Assembly (NCBI RefSeq): GCF_028689295.1
Contig: NZ_JAQTWL010000010.1
Coordinates: forward strand, 62,001 to 126,000
Length of the DNA: 64,000 nt
Reading direction: 5' to 3'
From: Rhodoferax sp.
Lineage (GTDB): Bacteria; Pseudomonadota; Gammaproteobacteria; Burkholderiales; Burkholderiaceae_C
In this document: piece after piece, positions 55,503-63,308 of the stretch
Layout of the letters: every line of letters starts with the position of its first letter
Numbering within the stretch: the stretch's first letter is position 1
Position numbers and translations under genes: made by a program
Notes under the pieces: generated by a model
What the model was told of the DNA's origin: nothing
The model's database searches: none
The model's input: only the letters and a program-made list of their open reading frames with translations

Positions 55503-56810
55503 ATGACCGATCCCAAAGCCAACATCCCTGATCCACGCGCCGTGTTGCGTAGCCTGTTCGACGCGGCCATTGCTGCCGCCCAGCCCGCTGTGTGCCTGCC
55601 GCCGCATTTGCCGCCGCCACCCAAAGGTCGCACCATCGTGATCGGCGCCGGCAAGGCGTCGGCAGCCATGGCGCTGGCGCTTGAAGCCCATTGGCTGGGC
55701 CCGCTCGAAGGTCTGGTGGTGACGCGCTACGGCTACCAGCAGCCATGCCAGCGCATCGAGATCGTGCAGGCGTCCCACCCGGTGCCCGATGATGCAGGTC
55801 TGGCGGCATCAAAACGCATCGCTGATTTGGTGACCGGTTTGAAGGCGGATGACCTGGTGGTTGCCCTGATCTCGGGCGGCGGCTCCTCGCTGCTGGTGGC
55901 GCCAGGCGCGGGTCTGACGCTGGCCGACAAACAGGCGGTGAACAGCGCGCTGCTTGCCAGTGGCGCCACCATTGCCGAAATGAACTGCGTGCGGCGCCAT
56001 CTGTCGAGCCTTAAAGGTGGCCGGTTGGGCGCACTGTGCCATCCGGCAAAACTTCTCACGCTGCTGATCTCGGACGTGCCGGGCGATGCACCGATGGACA
56101 TTGCCTCAGGTCCCACCGTGACGGATTCAACCACCTGCGCCGAGGCGCTTGACATCATTGCGCGCTACCGTATTGATGTCTCGGCACCGGTGCGTGCGCT
56201 GCTGGAGAGTGGCCAAGGTGAAACCGTCAAGCCCGGCGATGCACGGCTGAAGGGCAGTGAAGTGCGCATGGTCGCGGCACCACAAATCGCCCTCGAGGCG
56301 GCGGCCCAAGTGGCTCGCGCGGCTGGCCTGACGCCCTACATTCTGGGCGACAGCCTGGAGGGCGAGGCGCGCGACGTGGCCAAGGTGCTGGCCGGCATCA
56401 CGCGCCAGGTGGTGTTGCACAACCAGCCTTTTGCGGTGCCTTGCGTGCTGCTCAGCGGCGGTGAAACCACGGTCACCATTCGCGACCTGCGAGGTACTGG
56501 CCGCGGAGGGCGCAACGTGGAGTTTTTACTGGCTTTGGCGGTGGCACTGGGCAAGCTGGATGGCGTTTACGCCTTGGCCGGGGATACCGACGGTGTCGAT
56601 GGCATTGAAGAAATTGCCGGTGCCGTGCTCACGCCGGACACCATTGCCAGAGCCTGGGCAATGGGCCTGAACCCGCGCACTTACCTTGACCACAACGACG
56701 CCCACAGTTTCTTCCAGGCGCTGGGTGACTCGGTGGTGACCGGCCCGACCCTGACCAACGTCAACGACTTCCGGGCGATCCTGGTTGAGCGCCATCTTTC
56801 GATCAAATAA
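55503..56810 (+). CDS. ttuD: Class II glycerate 2-kinase (TtuD/GckA, MOFRL family)
   Basis: 435 residues. The N-terminal DUF4147 domain (IVIGAGKASAAMALALE; LISGGGSSLLVAPGAGLTL; SDVPGDAPMDIASGPT) precedes the MOFRL domain (VLLSGGETTVTIRD, GTGRGGRNVEFLLALA, AGDTDGVDG). Phosphorylates D-glycerate to 2-phosphoglycerate in glyoxylate, tartrate or serine-cycle metabolism. ATG 55503 lies 7 bp after aroD, so the two are probably co-transcribed. Confidence 0.93.
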   Translation: MTDPKANIPDPRAVLRSLFDAAIAAAQPAVCLPPHLPPPPKGRTIVIGAGKASAAMALALEAHWLGPLEGLVVTRYGYQQPCQRIEIVQASHPVPDDAGLAASKRIADLVTGLKADDLVVALISGGGSSLLVAPGAGLTLADKQAVNSALLASGATIAEMNCVRRHLSSLKGGRLGALCHPAKLLTLLISDVPGDAPMDIASGPTVTDSTTCAEALDIIARYRIDVSAPVRALLESGQGETVKPGDARLKGSEVRMVAAPQIALEAAAQVARAAGLTPYILGDSLEGEARDVAKVLAGITRQVVLHNQPFAVPCVLLSGGETTVTIRDLRGTGRGGRNVEFLLALAVALGKLDGVYALAGDTDGVDGIEEIAGAVLTPDTIARAWAMGLNPRTYLDHNDAHSFFQALGDSVVTGPTLTNVNDFRAILVERHLSIK

Positions 56811-56880
56811 GTACACTCGGGCACCTGAAATGTCGAGGCTCAAGGTTGACTGCAACCTGCAGCAGATCGACGGCATGCGC

Positions 56881-56908
56881 AGCGCTTGGTCAGCGCTCCC
56901 TATTTTTT
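56881..56908 (+). terminator. Possible terminator after glycerate kinase
   Basis: AGCGC, loop TTGGTCA, GCGCT, then CCCTA and a run of six T. The stem is short and separated from the T run by five bases, so the call is weak. It lies in the 118-bp gap before the CHASE2 cyclase, which holds no other gene. Confidence 0.3.
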
Positions 56909-56928
56909 CAGCATGAAAGATCAAAACA

Positions 56929-59097
56929 ATGCGCCGATGGCTGATCCGGAAAGTGCGTCGATGGTTTGGCTTGAGCATCAACATGCTGGTGCCGCTGCTG
57001 GCCGTTGTCATTGGCGCCGCGATGCTGTTGATCGACCCGCCGCTGTTGCAAACCCTGCGCCAGACCGTCTTTGACCAGTACCAGCGGGTCCATCCGCGCG
57101 TCTATCAGCCCGCGCCGGTGCGGATCATTGATATCGATGAGGAAAGCCTTGCCAGAATCGGTCAATGGCCCTGGCCGCGCAGCCGGGTTGCCGAACTGGT
57201 CGAGCGCCTGCGCCAGGCGGGTGCTGCCGCCATCGGCTTCGACGTGCTGTTTGCCGAGCCGGACCGCACCTCGCCCAAAGCCATGCTGGGCATCTGGAAC
57301 CTGCCCGACACAACGCGGCGCAGCATCGCCAGCCTGCCGGATCATGACCATCTGTTGGCCTCTGCCATGGAGCCGGGTGGTGTGGTGCTTGGTTTTGCCC
57401 TGGAGCGCGATGGAACCAGGGGGGCGGACCTGCCAGCCCAGAATTACCGCTATGTGATGATGGGTGACTCGGCCTTGCCCTTTGCCCATGCGTTTGCCAG
57501 TGCCGTGCCGTCCCTGCCCCTGCTGAGCGCTGCGGCTGAGGGCAACGGCGTGATGACTTTTGTGCCAGACAACGATGGCGTGGTGCGTCGCGTGCCGCTG
57601 CTGCTGCGCCTGGGCGATGCGCTGGTGCCGTCGCTGGCGGCAGAGGTGCTGCGCGTTGGCCAGGGCGCGCAAAACTACCTGGTGCGCACCTCCGAGACGC
57701 CGGGCGTCGGCATGACGGAGGTGAAGATCGGCCAGTTCACGGTGCCAACGACGTCCGCGGGCGAAACATGGGTGCACTACACCAGGCCGGTCAAGGAGCG
57801 CACTATTTCGGCCTGGAGAATTCTGGCGAACGAAATACCAGATGCCGAGTTGCAGGGCAATCTGCTGCTGGTCGGCACGTCGGCGCAGGGCTTGATGGAC
57901 CTGCGCTTCAGTCCGCTCGGAGGTGTCATGCCGGGGGTTGAGGCACACGCGCAGATGCTCGAGCAGGTACTCACTGACAGCTACCTCTATCGGCCGGCCT
58001 GGGCCAATTCGATCGAGGCCCTGACCATCATTATCGGCAGCATGACACTCGGCATTCTCGGTCTGGTCACGGGTGCGCTGGCCTCCGCGCTGCTCACGCT
58101 GGCGGTGATCGCGGGCATCATCTGGGGCGGCTGGGTGGCCTTTATCGACCACCGCTTGTTGCTGGATCCGGTCACGCCGTCGCTTGGCATTTTCAGTGCC
58201 TTCATGCTGTCGAGCCTGATGCACCATTTTTCCAGTGAGCGGCGCCAGCGTTTTGTGAAACAGGCCTTTTCACGCTATGTGTCGCCCAATCTTGTGTCCT
58301 ACATCGTGGATCATCCGACAGAACTTGAACTCGGCGGTCAGCGTCAGGAATGCAGCTTCATATTTACCGATCTGGTCGGTTTTACCACCCTGATGGAAAA
58401 GATTGATCCGGCTGAGGCAGTCGCGCTGCTCAATGCGTACCTGGATGACATGATCGCCATTGCGTTCCAGTTTCATGGCACGCTGGACCGGATCGTTGGC
58501 GACGCGGTTGCCATCATGTTTTCGGCACCGGTGCGCCAGCCAGATCACCGGCAACGCGCTTTGAGTTGCGCACTTGCCATGCAGCGCTTTGCCACCAAAT
58601 ATTCGGAAGATTTACAGGCCAAGGGTGTGCCATTCGGGCACACCCGCATCGGGATTCATACCGGCGAAGTCATTGTCGGCAACTTCGGGGGTTCGACGAT
58701 CTTTGACTACCGTGCGCTCGGCGACCCGGTCAACACCGCTTCCCGGCTCGAAGCCGTCAACAAGCACCTTGGCACGCGGGTTTGCGTGTCGGAGGCCACG
58801 CTGTCTGGCTGCACCGGGGTGGTTACACGCCCGGTGGGACGCCTGGTGCTCAAAGGCAAGTCCAAGCCGCTGATGGTGTTTCAACCCATCCATGAAGGGC
58901 TGGAAATCCCGGGTGCGCCGCTGGTCGATCCGCAATATGCCGCTGCCTATGCTCTTTTAAACAAGGACCCGGTCGCGGCACGCGCCGCTTTTGAACAACT
59001 GGCGCAGGAGCGCCCGACCGATCCGCTGGTGCATTTGCATCTGCGCCGCTTGCAGGACAACCAGACCGGCGACCTGATCGTGATGACAGAAAAGTAA
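56929..59097 (+). CDS. CHASE2-domain transmembrane adenylate/guanylate cyclase
   Basis: 722 residues. An N-terminal membrane segment (SINMLVPLLAVVIGAAMLLI) leads to a periplasmic CHASE2 sensor (about residues 50-350; VRIIDIDEESLARIGQWPWPR is the usual start). Three membrane helices follow (about 358-430), then a class III cyclase domain (about 470-650): metal Asp in FIFTDLVGFTTLMEK and IVGDAVAIMFSAP, and GIHTGEVIVGNFGG then FDYRALGDPVNTASRLEAVN with the transition-state Asn and Arg. ATP or GTP cannot be assigned with confidence. It converges on the TolC-OmpA gene with a 16-bp gap. Confidence 0.93.
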   Translation: MRRWLIRKVRRWFGLSINMLVPLLAVVIGAAMLLIDPPLLQTLRQTVFDQYQRVHPRVYQPAPVRIIDIDEESLARIGQWPWPRSRVAELVERLRQAGAAAIGFDVLFAEPDRTSPKAMLGIWNLPDTTRRSIASLPDHDHLLASAMEPGGVVLGFALERDGTRGADLPAQNYRYVMMGDSALPFAHAFASAVPSLPLLSAAAEGNGVMTFVPDNDGVVRRVPLLLRLGDALVPSLAAEVLRVGQGAQNYLVRTSETPGVGMTEVKIGQFTVPTTSAGETWVHYTRPVKERTISAWRILANEIPDAELQGNLLLVGTSAQGLMDLRFSPLGGVMPGVEAHAQMLEQVLTDSYLYRPAWANSIEALTIIIGSMTLGILGLVTGALASALLTLAVIAGIIWGGWVAFIDHRLLLDPVTPSLGIFSAFMLSSLMHHFSSERRQRFVKQAFSRYVSPNLVSYIVDHPTELELGGQRQECSFIFTDLVGFTTLMEKIDPAEAVALLNAYLDDMIAIAFQFHGTLDRIVGDAVAIMFSAPVRQPDHRQRALSCALAMQRFATKYSEDLQAKGVPFGHTRIGIHTGEVIVGNFGGSTIFDYRALGDPVNTASRLEAVNKHLGTRVCVSEATLSGCTGVVTRPVGRLVLKGKSKPLMVFQPIHEGLEIPGAPLVDPQYAAAYALLNKDPVAARAAFEQLAQERPTDPLVHLHLRRLQDNQTGDLIVMTEK

Positions 59098-59113
59098 ACG
59101 CCCGCGCCGCGGA

Positions 59114-61063
59114 TCAGCGCAACGTCACTTCACCGCGGCGGTTGAGCGGTTCGGAAGTGTTGTCAGGGGTGGCAACCTGGAGGCTGCGCTCGCCGTAAGA
59201 CTCGATGGTCATGGTCAGGTCTTTAATCCCGAGCTTTTGGAAACTTTTGGCCAAGGCCTGCGCCCGTTTGAGACCTAGGGCATCGTTGCGCCTGGCGTCG
59301 GCCTTGGTATCGGTATGGCCGATCAGCCAGATGTCAAGAGCCTGGCGCGCACGCGCCTTATCGAGAACTTTAGGGAGCAGCGCCCTGGATTCCTGGGTCA
59401 GCTGCGTGCTCCCCTGGTTGAAATAGAAGATGAATTTCTCAGGGATGGGAGGACGCGCCGCGATGGCAGAACCGAAATCTGCCCTGACTTTTGCCTCGCT
59501 CACTTCAATCGGGACACCTCCATCCAGGGAGACGGCCTGACCTGCCTTGGTCAAAACCTGTTCTCCCTGTTTGCCCTGCACCAGGACCCGGCCAACGCTG
59601 CCGTCCGGACTCGGGATCAGCACCACGTAGGAACCCGGGCCTTTGGTCGCGTACCTGGCCTTGATGGCGTCCACCGTGTCCACCACGGTCACTTCCTGCG
59701 AGCATAAATCAGCGGGGTCGATGCCGTCACGGTCCTGACCCGCCTCGTCTGCGCTGGGCATGTCGGCGCGCTGGACGCCCAGTGATGCCACCAACTTGCC
59801 CATGCCGGCCAGCGTGCGCGCTTGCGCCAACGTATGGTTGTGGCGGGCATTGATGTAGGCGCGACTCGCTTCATAGGATTCTTTTTGGCTGTCCAGCACG
59901 TCCAGCAGGGTACGCTGACCGATGTCGAACTGCTGGCGATAGGCCTCGCGCGATTTTTCTGTGGCCAGCCGGTGTAGATTCAGATGGCGCTGCTGCTCGG
60001 CCAGGCTGCGCACGTCGCTGTAGGCGATAGTCAGCGTCTGGCGCACATCTCGGCAGGCTTTTTCCTGCAGGTTGCGCGCCTCGGCCTTCTGGTCCTGCGC
60101 CTGGTGTTTTTTGGCGCTGTCGGAGCCGCCGCGGTAAAGGTTGTAGTTGAGGATCAGTTCGAGTCCCTTGAGCTCGGTCGTGCCAAGGTCCCCCGACAGA
60201 TTTTCGTCCCGACTCGCGTAGCCTCGCAGATCCACGCGCGGCATGAAAGCGGCTCGTTGCGAGGTTACGGCCTGTTGGTAGGCTCGCGTATTTTCCAGGG
60301 CGGCATTCAGGGTCGGGCTGCCTGTCAAACCTTGCTGCAACAGCGCCTCGGTGCTGGCCGGCATGCTGCCCAGATTGAACGGTTCAGGCAGTCTCGCCAG
60401 ACTGACGGGTGGTTTCTCGCCGACCACGTGCAGGTAGCGTGTGTTGGCATCGTGCAGGCTGGTCAGTTCGGCCAGCAGGCTGGATTCGGCCAGTGCCAGT
60501 CGACCGCTGGCCTGTTCGACGTCGGCACCGCGACCTACGCCGCCCCTGGCACGCTCCTCGACCAATTGGGCCGATTGTTTGTGCTCGGCGTAATTCTGTG
60601 TGGCAGCTTCCACCTGTTCCTTGAAACGCACCACATCAACATAGGCGCGCACCGCTTCCAGTGCGGTGGTCTCGGAGATTTCTGCAAGTTCGTAATAGCG
60701 AACAAGTTTGGCATAGCCCAGGCGCTTGACCTCGCTGGGAGTGAACAGGCCGTCAAACAGCATCTGGTTGAGCGTCAGCTGAGCGCTGTTGATGTTGTAA
60801 CGGCCGTAATTGGTGGTGGGGGTTGTGCGGTTCTCCCTGCCCACCGAAGCTTTCAAATCGAGTTGGGGAAAATAACCGGCGCGTGCTGTCGCTTGTTCTT
60901 GTCCGGCCGCCTTGAAGCCGTTCCAGCGCGCCTGCACTTCAGGATTGGTCAGAACTGCCTGGCGTGTGGCTTTGATCAGTGCCTCTGGCAAGGGCTGGGC
61001 TTGTATGCCCCAAGTGGCCAGCAGGGCCAGCGTCAAGGCTGTCAACTTTGCTTTGGCAATCAT
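59114..61063 (-). CDS. TolC-family outer membrane channel fused to an OmpA-like C-terminal domain
   Basis: 649 residues. Signal peptide MIAKAKLTALTLALLATWGIQA. Two outer-membrane efflux protein repeats span about residues 25-430 (TLNQMLFDGLFTPSEVKRLG; RQQFDIGQRTLLDVLDSQKE), as in TolC/AggA/LapE type I secretion channels. A linker of about 110 residues (VVLIPSPDGSVGRVLVQGK) follows, then a complete OmpA peptidoglycan-binding domain (about 540-649) with FYFNQGSTQLTQES, LIGHTDTKADARRNDALGLKRA and ESYGERSL. AGGGGG precedes the ATG at 61063. FecR lies 31 bp upstream on the same strand, so both are likely one operon. Confidence 0.92.
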   Translation of the reverse strand: MIAKAKLTALTLALLATWGIQAQPLPEALIKATRQAVLTNPEVQARWNGFKAAGQEQATARAGYFPQLDLKASVGRENRTTPTTNYGRYNINSAQLTLNQMLFDGLFTPSEVKRLGYAKLVRYYELAEISETTALEAVRAYVDVVRFKEQVEAATQNYAEHKQSAQLVEERARGGVGRGADVEQASGRLALAESSLLAELTSLHDANTRYLHVVGEKPPVSLARLPEPFNLGSMPASTEALLQQGLTGSPTLNAALENTRAYQQAVTSQRAAFMPRVDLRGYASRDENLSGDLGTTELKGLELILNYNLYRGGSDSAKKHQAQDQKAEARNLQEKACRDVRQTLTIAYSDVRSLAEQQRHLNLHRLATEKSREAYRQQFDIGQRTLLDVLDSQKESYEASRAYINARHNHTLAQARTLAGMGKLVASLGVQRADMPSADEAGQDRDGIDPADLCSQEVTVVDTVDAIKARYATKGPGSYVVLIPSPDGSVGRVLVQGKQGEQVLTKAGQAVSLDGGVPIEVSEAKVRADFGSAIAARPPIPEKFIFYFNQGSTQLTQESRALLPKVLDKARARQALDIWLIGHTDTKADARRNDALGLKRAQALAKSFQKLGIKDLTMTIESYGERSLQVATPDNTSEPLNRRGEVTLR

Positions 61064-61094
61064 AGGAACCCCCTGAAATGCTTGGTTTGATGAA

Positions 61095-61592
61095 TCAGTT
61101 GCTCTTGGCAGGCTCTTCAATGTTGAGCAGGAATTGCGTACCGCGCACTCCAATGGTACCGGTAGGCGTCTTGACCGTGACGGCTTCGGGCTTGAGCTTG
61201 GCGATCAGGCCGGAGACGTAGTTCAGACTGCCCTTGTCGAGCCGGGTGCCCAGTTTGAGTTGGCCCTGTGCCGGTGCAAAAAGATATTCATCGACCGTCA
61301 TTTCAGTGTCGGGTCCGAAGGACATCAAGGTGTTGTCTTTGAACGTCACGCCCATGCTTGCCGCCTTGGCGGTCTTGAGCTGGCTGCCCAGATGCACGTC
61401 GGTGCCAATCTTTGCCTTGACACGTTGCCCCGTGGTGATCACCCACGCGTCGCCGGTCACAGTCTTGACCGTGCCGACCTTCTCGGCCTGGGCTTGGGCT
61501 TGGGCTTGGGCTTGGGCCTGGGACAGGCTCGAAGCCCATGTCAGCGACAAAACCATCACTGCCGTCAGAACTGGCCGTAGGTGTATCTTCAT
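61095..61592 (-). CDS. Secreted FecR-domain protein
   Basis: 165 residues, with AAGGAG 9 bases before the ATG at 61592. Signal peptide HLRPVLTAVMVLSLTWASS then six Gln-Ala pairs around the cleavage region. The mature part is a FecR domain: VGTVKTVTGDAWVITTGQRV, DNTLMSFGPDTEMTVDEYLF, GSLNYVSGLIAKLKPEAVTV, KTPTGTIGVRGTQFLL. No sigma factor or TonB receptor is nearby, so it is not a classical FecIR system. FecR-domain proteins of this free periplasmic type recur near CHASE2 cyclases and OmpA proteins, as here. Confidence 0.92.
   Translation of the reverse strand: MKIHLRPVLTAVMVLSLTWASSLSQAQAQAQAQAQAEKVGTVKTVTGDAWVITTGQRVKAKIGTDVHLGSQLKTAKAASMGVTFKDNTLMSFGPDTEMTVDEYLFAPAQGQLKLGTRLDKGSLNYVSGLIAKLKPEAVTVKTPTGTIGVRGTQFLLNIEEPAKSN
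61486..61521. repeat. Six-unit hexanucleotide repeat in the FecR signal-peptide region
   Basis: GCCTGG-(GCTTGG)x4-GCCTGG on the plus strand encodes six Gln-Ala pairs in the FecR protein. Four central units are identical, which suggests recent slippage. Unit changes would keep the frame and alter only the length of the Ala-X-Ala-rich cleavage region. Confidence 0.9.
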
Positions 61593-61732
61593 TTTTATCT
61601 GCTCCTTGAAAGCTGCGTTTGTATCCGACTTTGACCATCCTTGCAAACCAGGTTTGCAAAGTGGTCTTTGGCCCAATATCGGTGCATCAGCAAGAGGCAA
61701 ACAAGCTGAATTGGTGCGATGGGTTGAGCTTC

Positions 61733-63103
61733 CTACAGGCTGTGTTCCAGCGCCAGCAATGCCGTTTTGCGCGACACGGCAATTTCTGCACAAGCGCGAA
61801 CGGTGGCGCGTACCATGTCGCGGTCCAGCGTCTGCAAAAACGCGCGCGGGGTTGCTTGACCGTCAAACATCAGTTGCGCCTGCGCCATCGCCTGTTGGGT
61901 GCCGTGGTGCCCCAGTGACCGATAGACGAATTCCGTCAATGGCGATGCCGTCAGGTCGTTGATGGATTCAAGGATGTGTTCATTTTCAAACAGCGTGACC
62001 AATTCGGCGTTGACAGGTTGCCCTGTGGGCGCTGGTGGCAACAGAGCTTCTATCTGGTCCGGTTCCCCATCGGAGGGCGCCCTGTCGCCCAAAAAAATAC
62101 CGATCGGACAATCTGTCCCGGAGCTCAGGGCCAGCGCCTCGACGATGGCCATCGAGGTCAGGATGGCGGCCAGATAATCGCGCGAAAAAGCAATGTTCTT
62201 TTTTACTGCTGTGACCATGTCGCCCAAGGTTATTGCGTCGGGCTGGTCGCCATAACTTTGGCAGACATGGTCGGGATTAAGGTTCTTCAAGAATGAGTCC
62301 ATGCGCATCAAGGCGCCCCGGTACTCCTGAATGGAGCAGAAAGTAAGAGCTGCAAAATGGGGCATGGACTCTTCGATCAGCAACAAGGTGTTGGACAAGC
62401 ATCGACCTGGGTTGGCTGCGGTAAAGCCGGAAAGATCGCGATTGGCAAACAGGACGGCATCCGTGACAACCGTCGTCACGAAGTTGGCGGTCTGCTGTTC
62501 GGAAAGGGACGGCTCAGCCGCGTGCCGGCTGCAGCAAGCACGGATGCGCTGCGCCAACGTCTGCGCGGCCGTCTTTCCGTTTTCGTCGGGCGCCCTGAAG
62601 GGAATTGTCATCTCGATGCAGGCGACCACGGCCATCAGTTGCCTTTCGCTCATGTAACGCTGCAGAACGCGAGCCGCCAACGCGGCGCTGAGAAATTCAT
62701 TCATGCCTTTTTGCGGTGGCAGAATTTGTCCCGGGGCGAAGCCGAAAATGTCGGCACACAGGGCGAGCGCCTTGTCCCCAGGCTCGATCTCGCGCAATAT
62801 CAGTGCGTCATTTTCGGAATGCGTGACGCCATCGAGCAAAGTGGCCGTCTGTGCCGATAAACCGCCGTCGAGCTGGCAATACACCACATCATGGAAAAGA
62901 GCCGCCAGCACCTGGGCCGGCTTCATGCCCTCGCTCAGGTGCAAAACATGCCTGGTGGTGTGGAAAGCCCGTTTCTTGGCACTCATAGCTGATTGGACCA
63001 AAATGGCCAGTCGCTCGACCTCCGGCATCGGCACCGGGACCGACAAGGCCTGGAATGCCTCATCGAACAAAATAACAATACGATTGATCGTTGCAATAGC
63101 CAC
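61733..63103 (-). CDS. Uncharacterised protein with HD-phosphohydrolase-like motif
   Basis: 456 residues from a GTG with GAGGAG upstream. I do not recognise the family with certainty. Near the N-terminus His48, His52, His55 (FHTTRHVLH) and His71-Asp72 (ALFHDVVY) have the order and spacing of HD-superfamily metal phosphohydrolases of the COG4339 kind, followed by NEFLSAALAARVL. The remaining ~300 residues are helical without recognisable motif; no signal peptide or membrane segment is evident. It lies upstream of the FecR gene (140-bp gap, same strand) and opposite the cyclase, so a cyclic-nucleotide phosphodiesterase role is conceivable but unproven. Confidence 0.6.
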   Translation of the reverse strand: MAIATINRIVILFDEAFQALSVPVPMPEVERLAILVQSAMSAKKRAFHTTRHVLHLSEGMKPAQVLAALFHDVVYCQLDGGLSAQTATLLDGVTHSENDALILREIEPGDKALALCADIFGFAPGQILPPQKGMNEFLSAALAARVLQRYMSERQLMAVVACIEMTIPFRAPDENGKTAAQTLAQRIRACCSRHAAEPSLSEQQTANFVTTVVTDAVLFANRDLSGFTAANPGRCLSNTLLLIEESMPHFAALTFCSIQEYRGALMRMDSFLKNLNPDHVCQSYGDQPDAITLGDMVTAVKKNIAFSRDYLAAILTSMAIVEALALSSGTDCPIGIFLGDRAPSDGEPDQIEALLPPAPTGQPVNAELVTLFENEHILESINDLTASPLTEFVYRSLGHHGTQQAMAQAQLMFDGQATPRAFLQTLDRDMVRATVRACAEIAVSRKTALLALEHSL

Positions 63104-63308
63104 GCGGTCTTGCTCCTCGGTTCACCCGCACAGCCTGTTGGCTGTCGAAAGTGAGCGCATTTGAACACGAACCTCGGCCCGGTTACGAGCGCCCCGTTCC
63201 CCATGACTGCAACAGGGCAATGCTGCGCTGCGGTAACATCGCCTGCCCAGCCAAGTCGCGCCTGTGACTGGCCACAAATGCCCGCGATGGCTGCTACCAG
63301 ACACTTTG

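Noticed and set aside
56908..58227. 439-codon open frame antisense to the CHASE2 cyclase
   Set aside because: Arg/His/Gln-rich shadow without motifs; the cyclase has an intact sensor and catalytic core.
61486..61521. Phase-variable on/off switch in the FecR gene
   Set aside because: The repeat unit is six bases, so copy-number change cannot shift the frame; only length variation is possible.
61095..61592. Classical FecIR iron-starvation signalling unit
   Set aside because: No ECF sigma factor or TonB-dependent receptor is adjacent, and the protein has a cleavable signal peptide instead of a cytoplasmic anti-sigma region.
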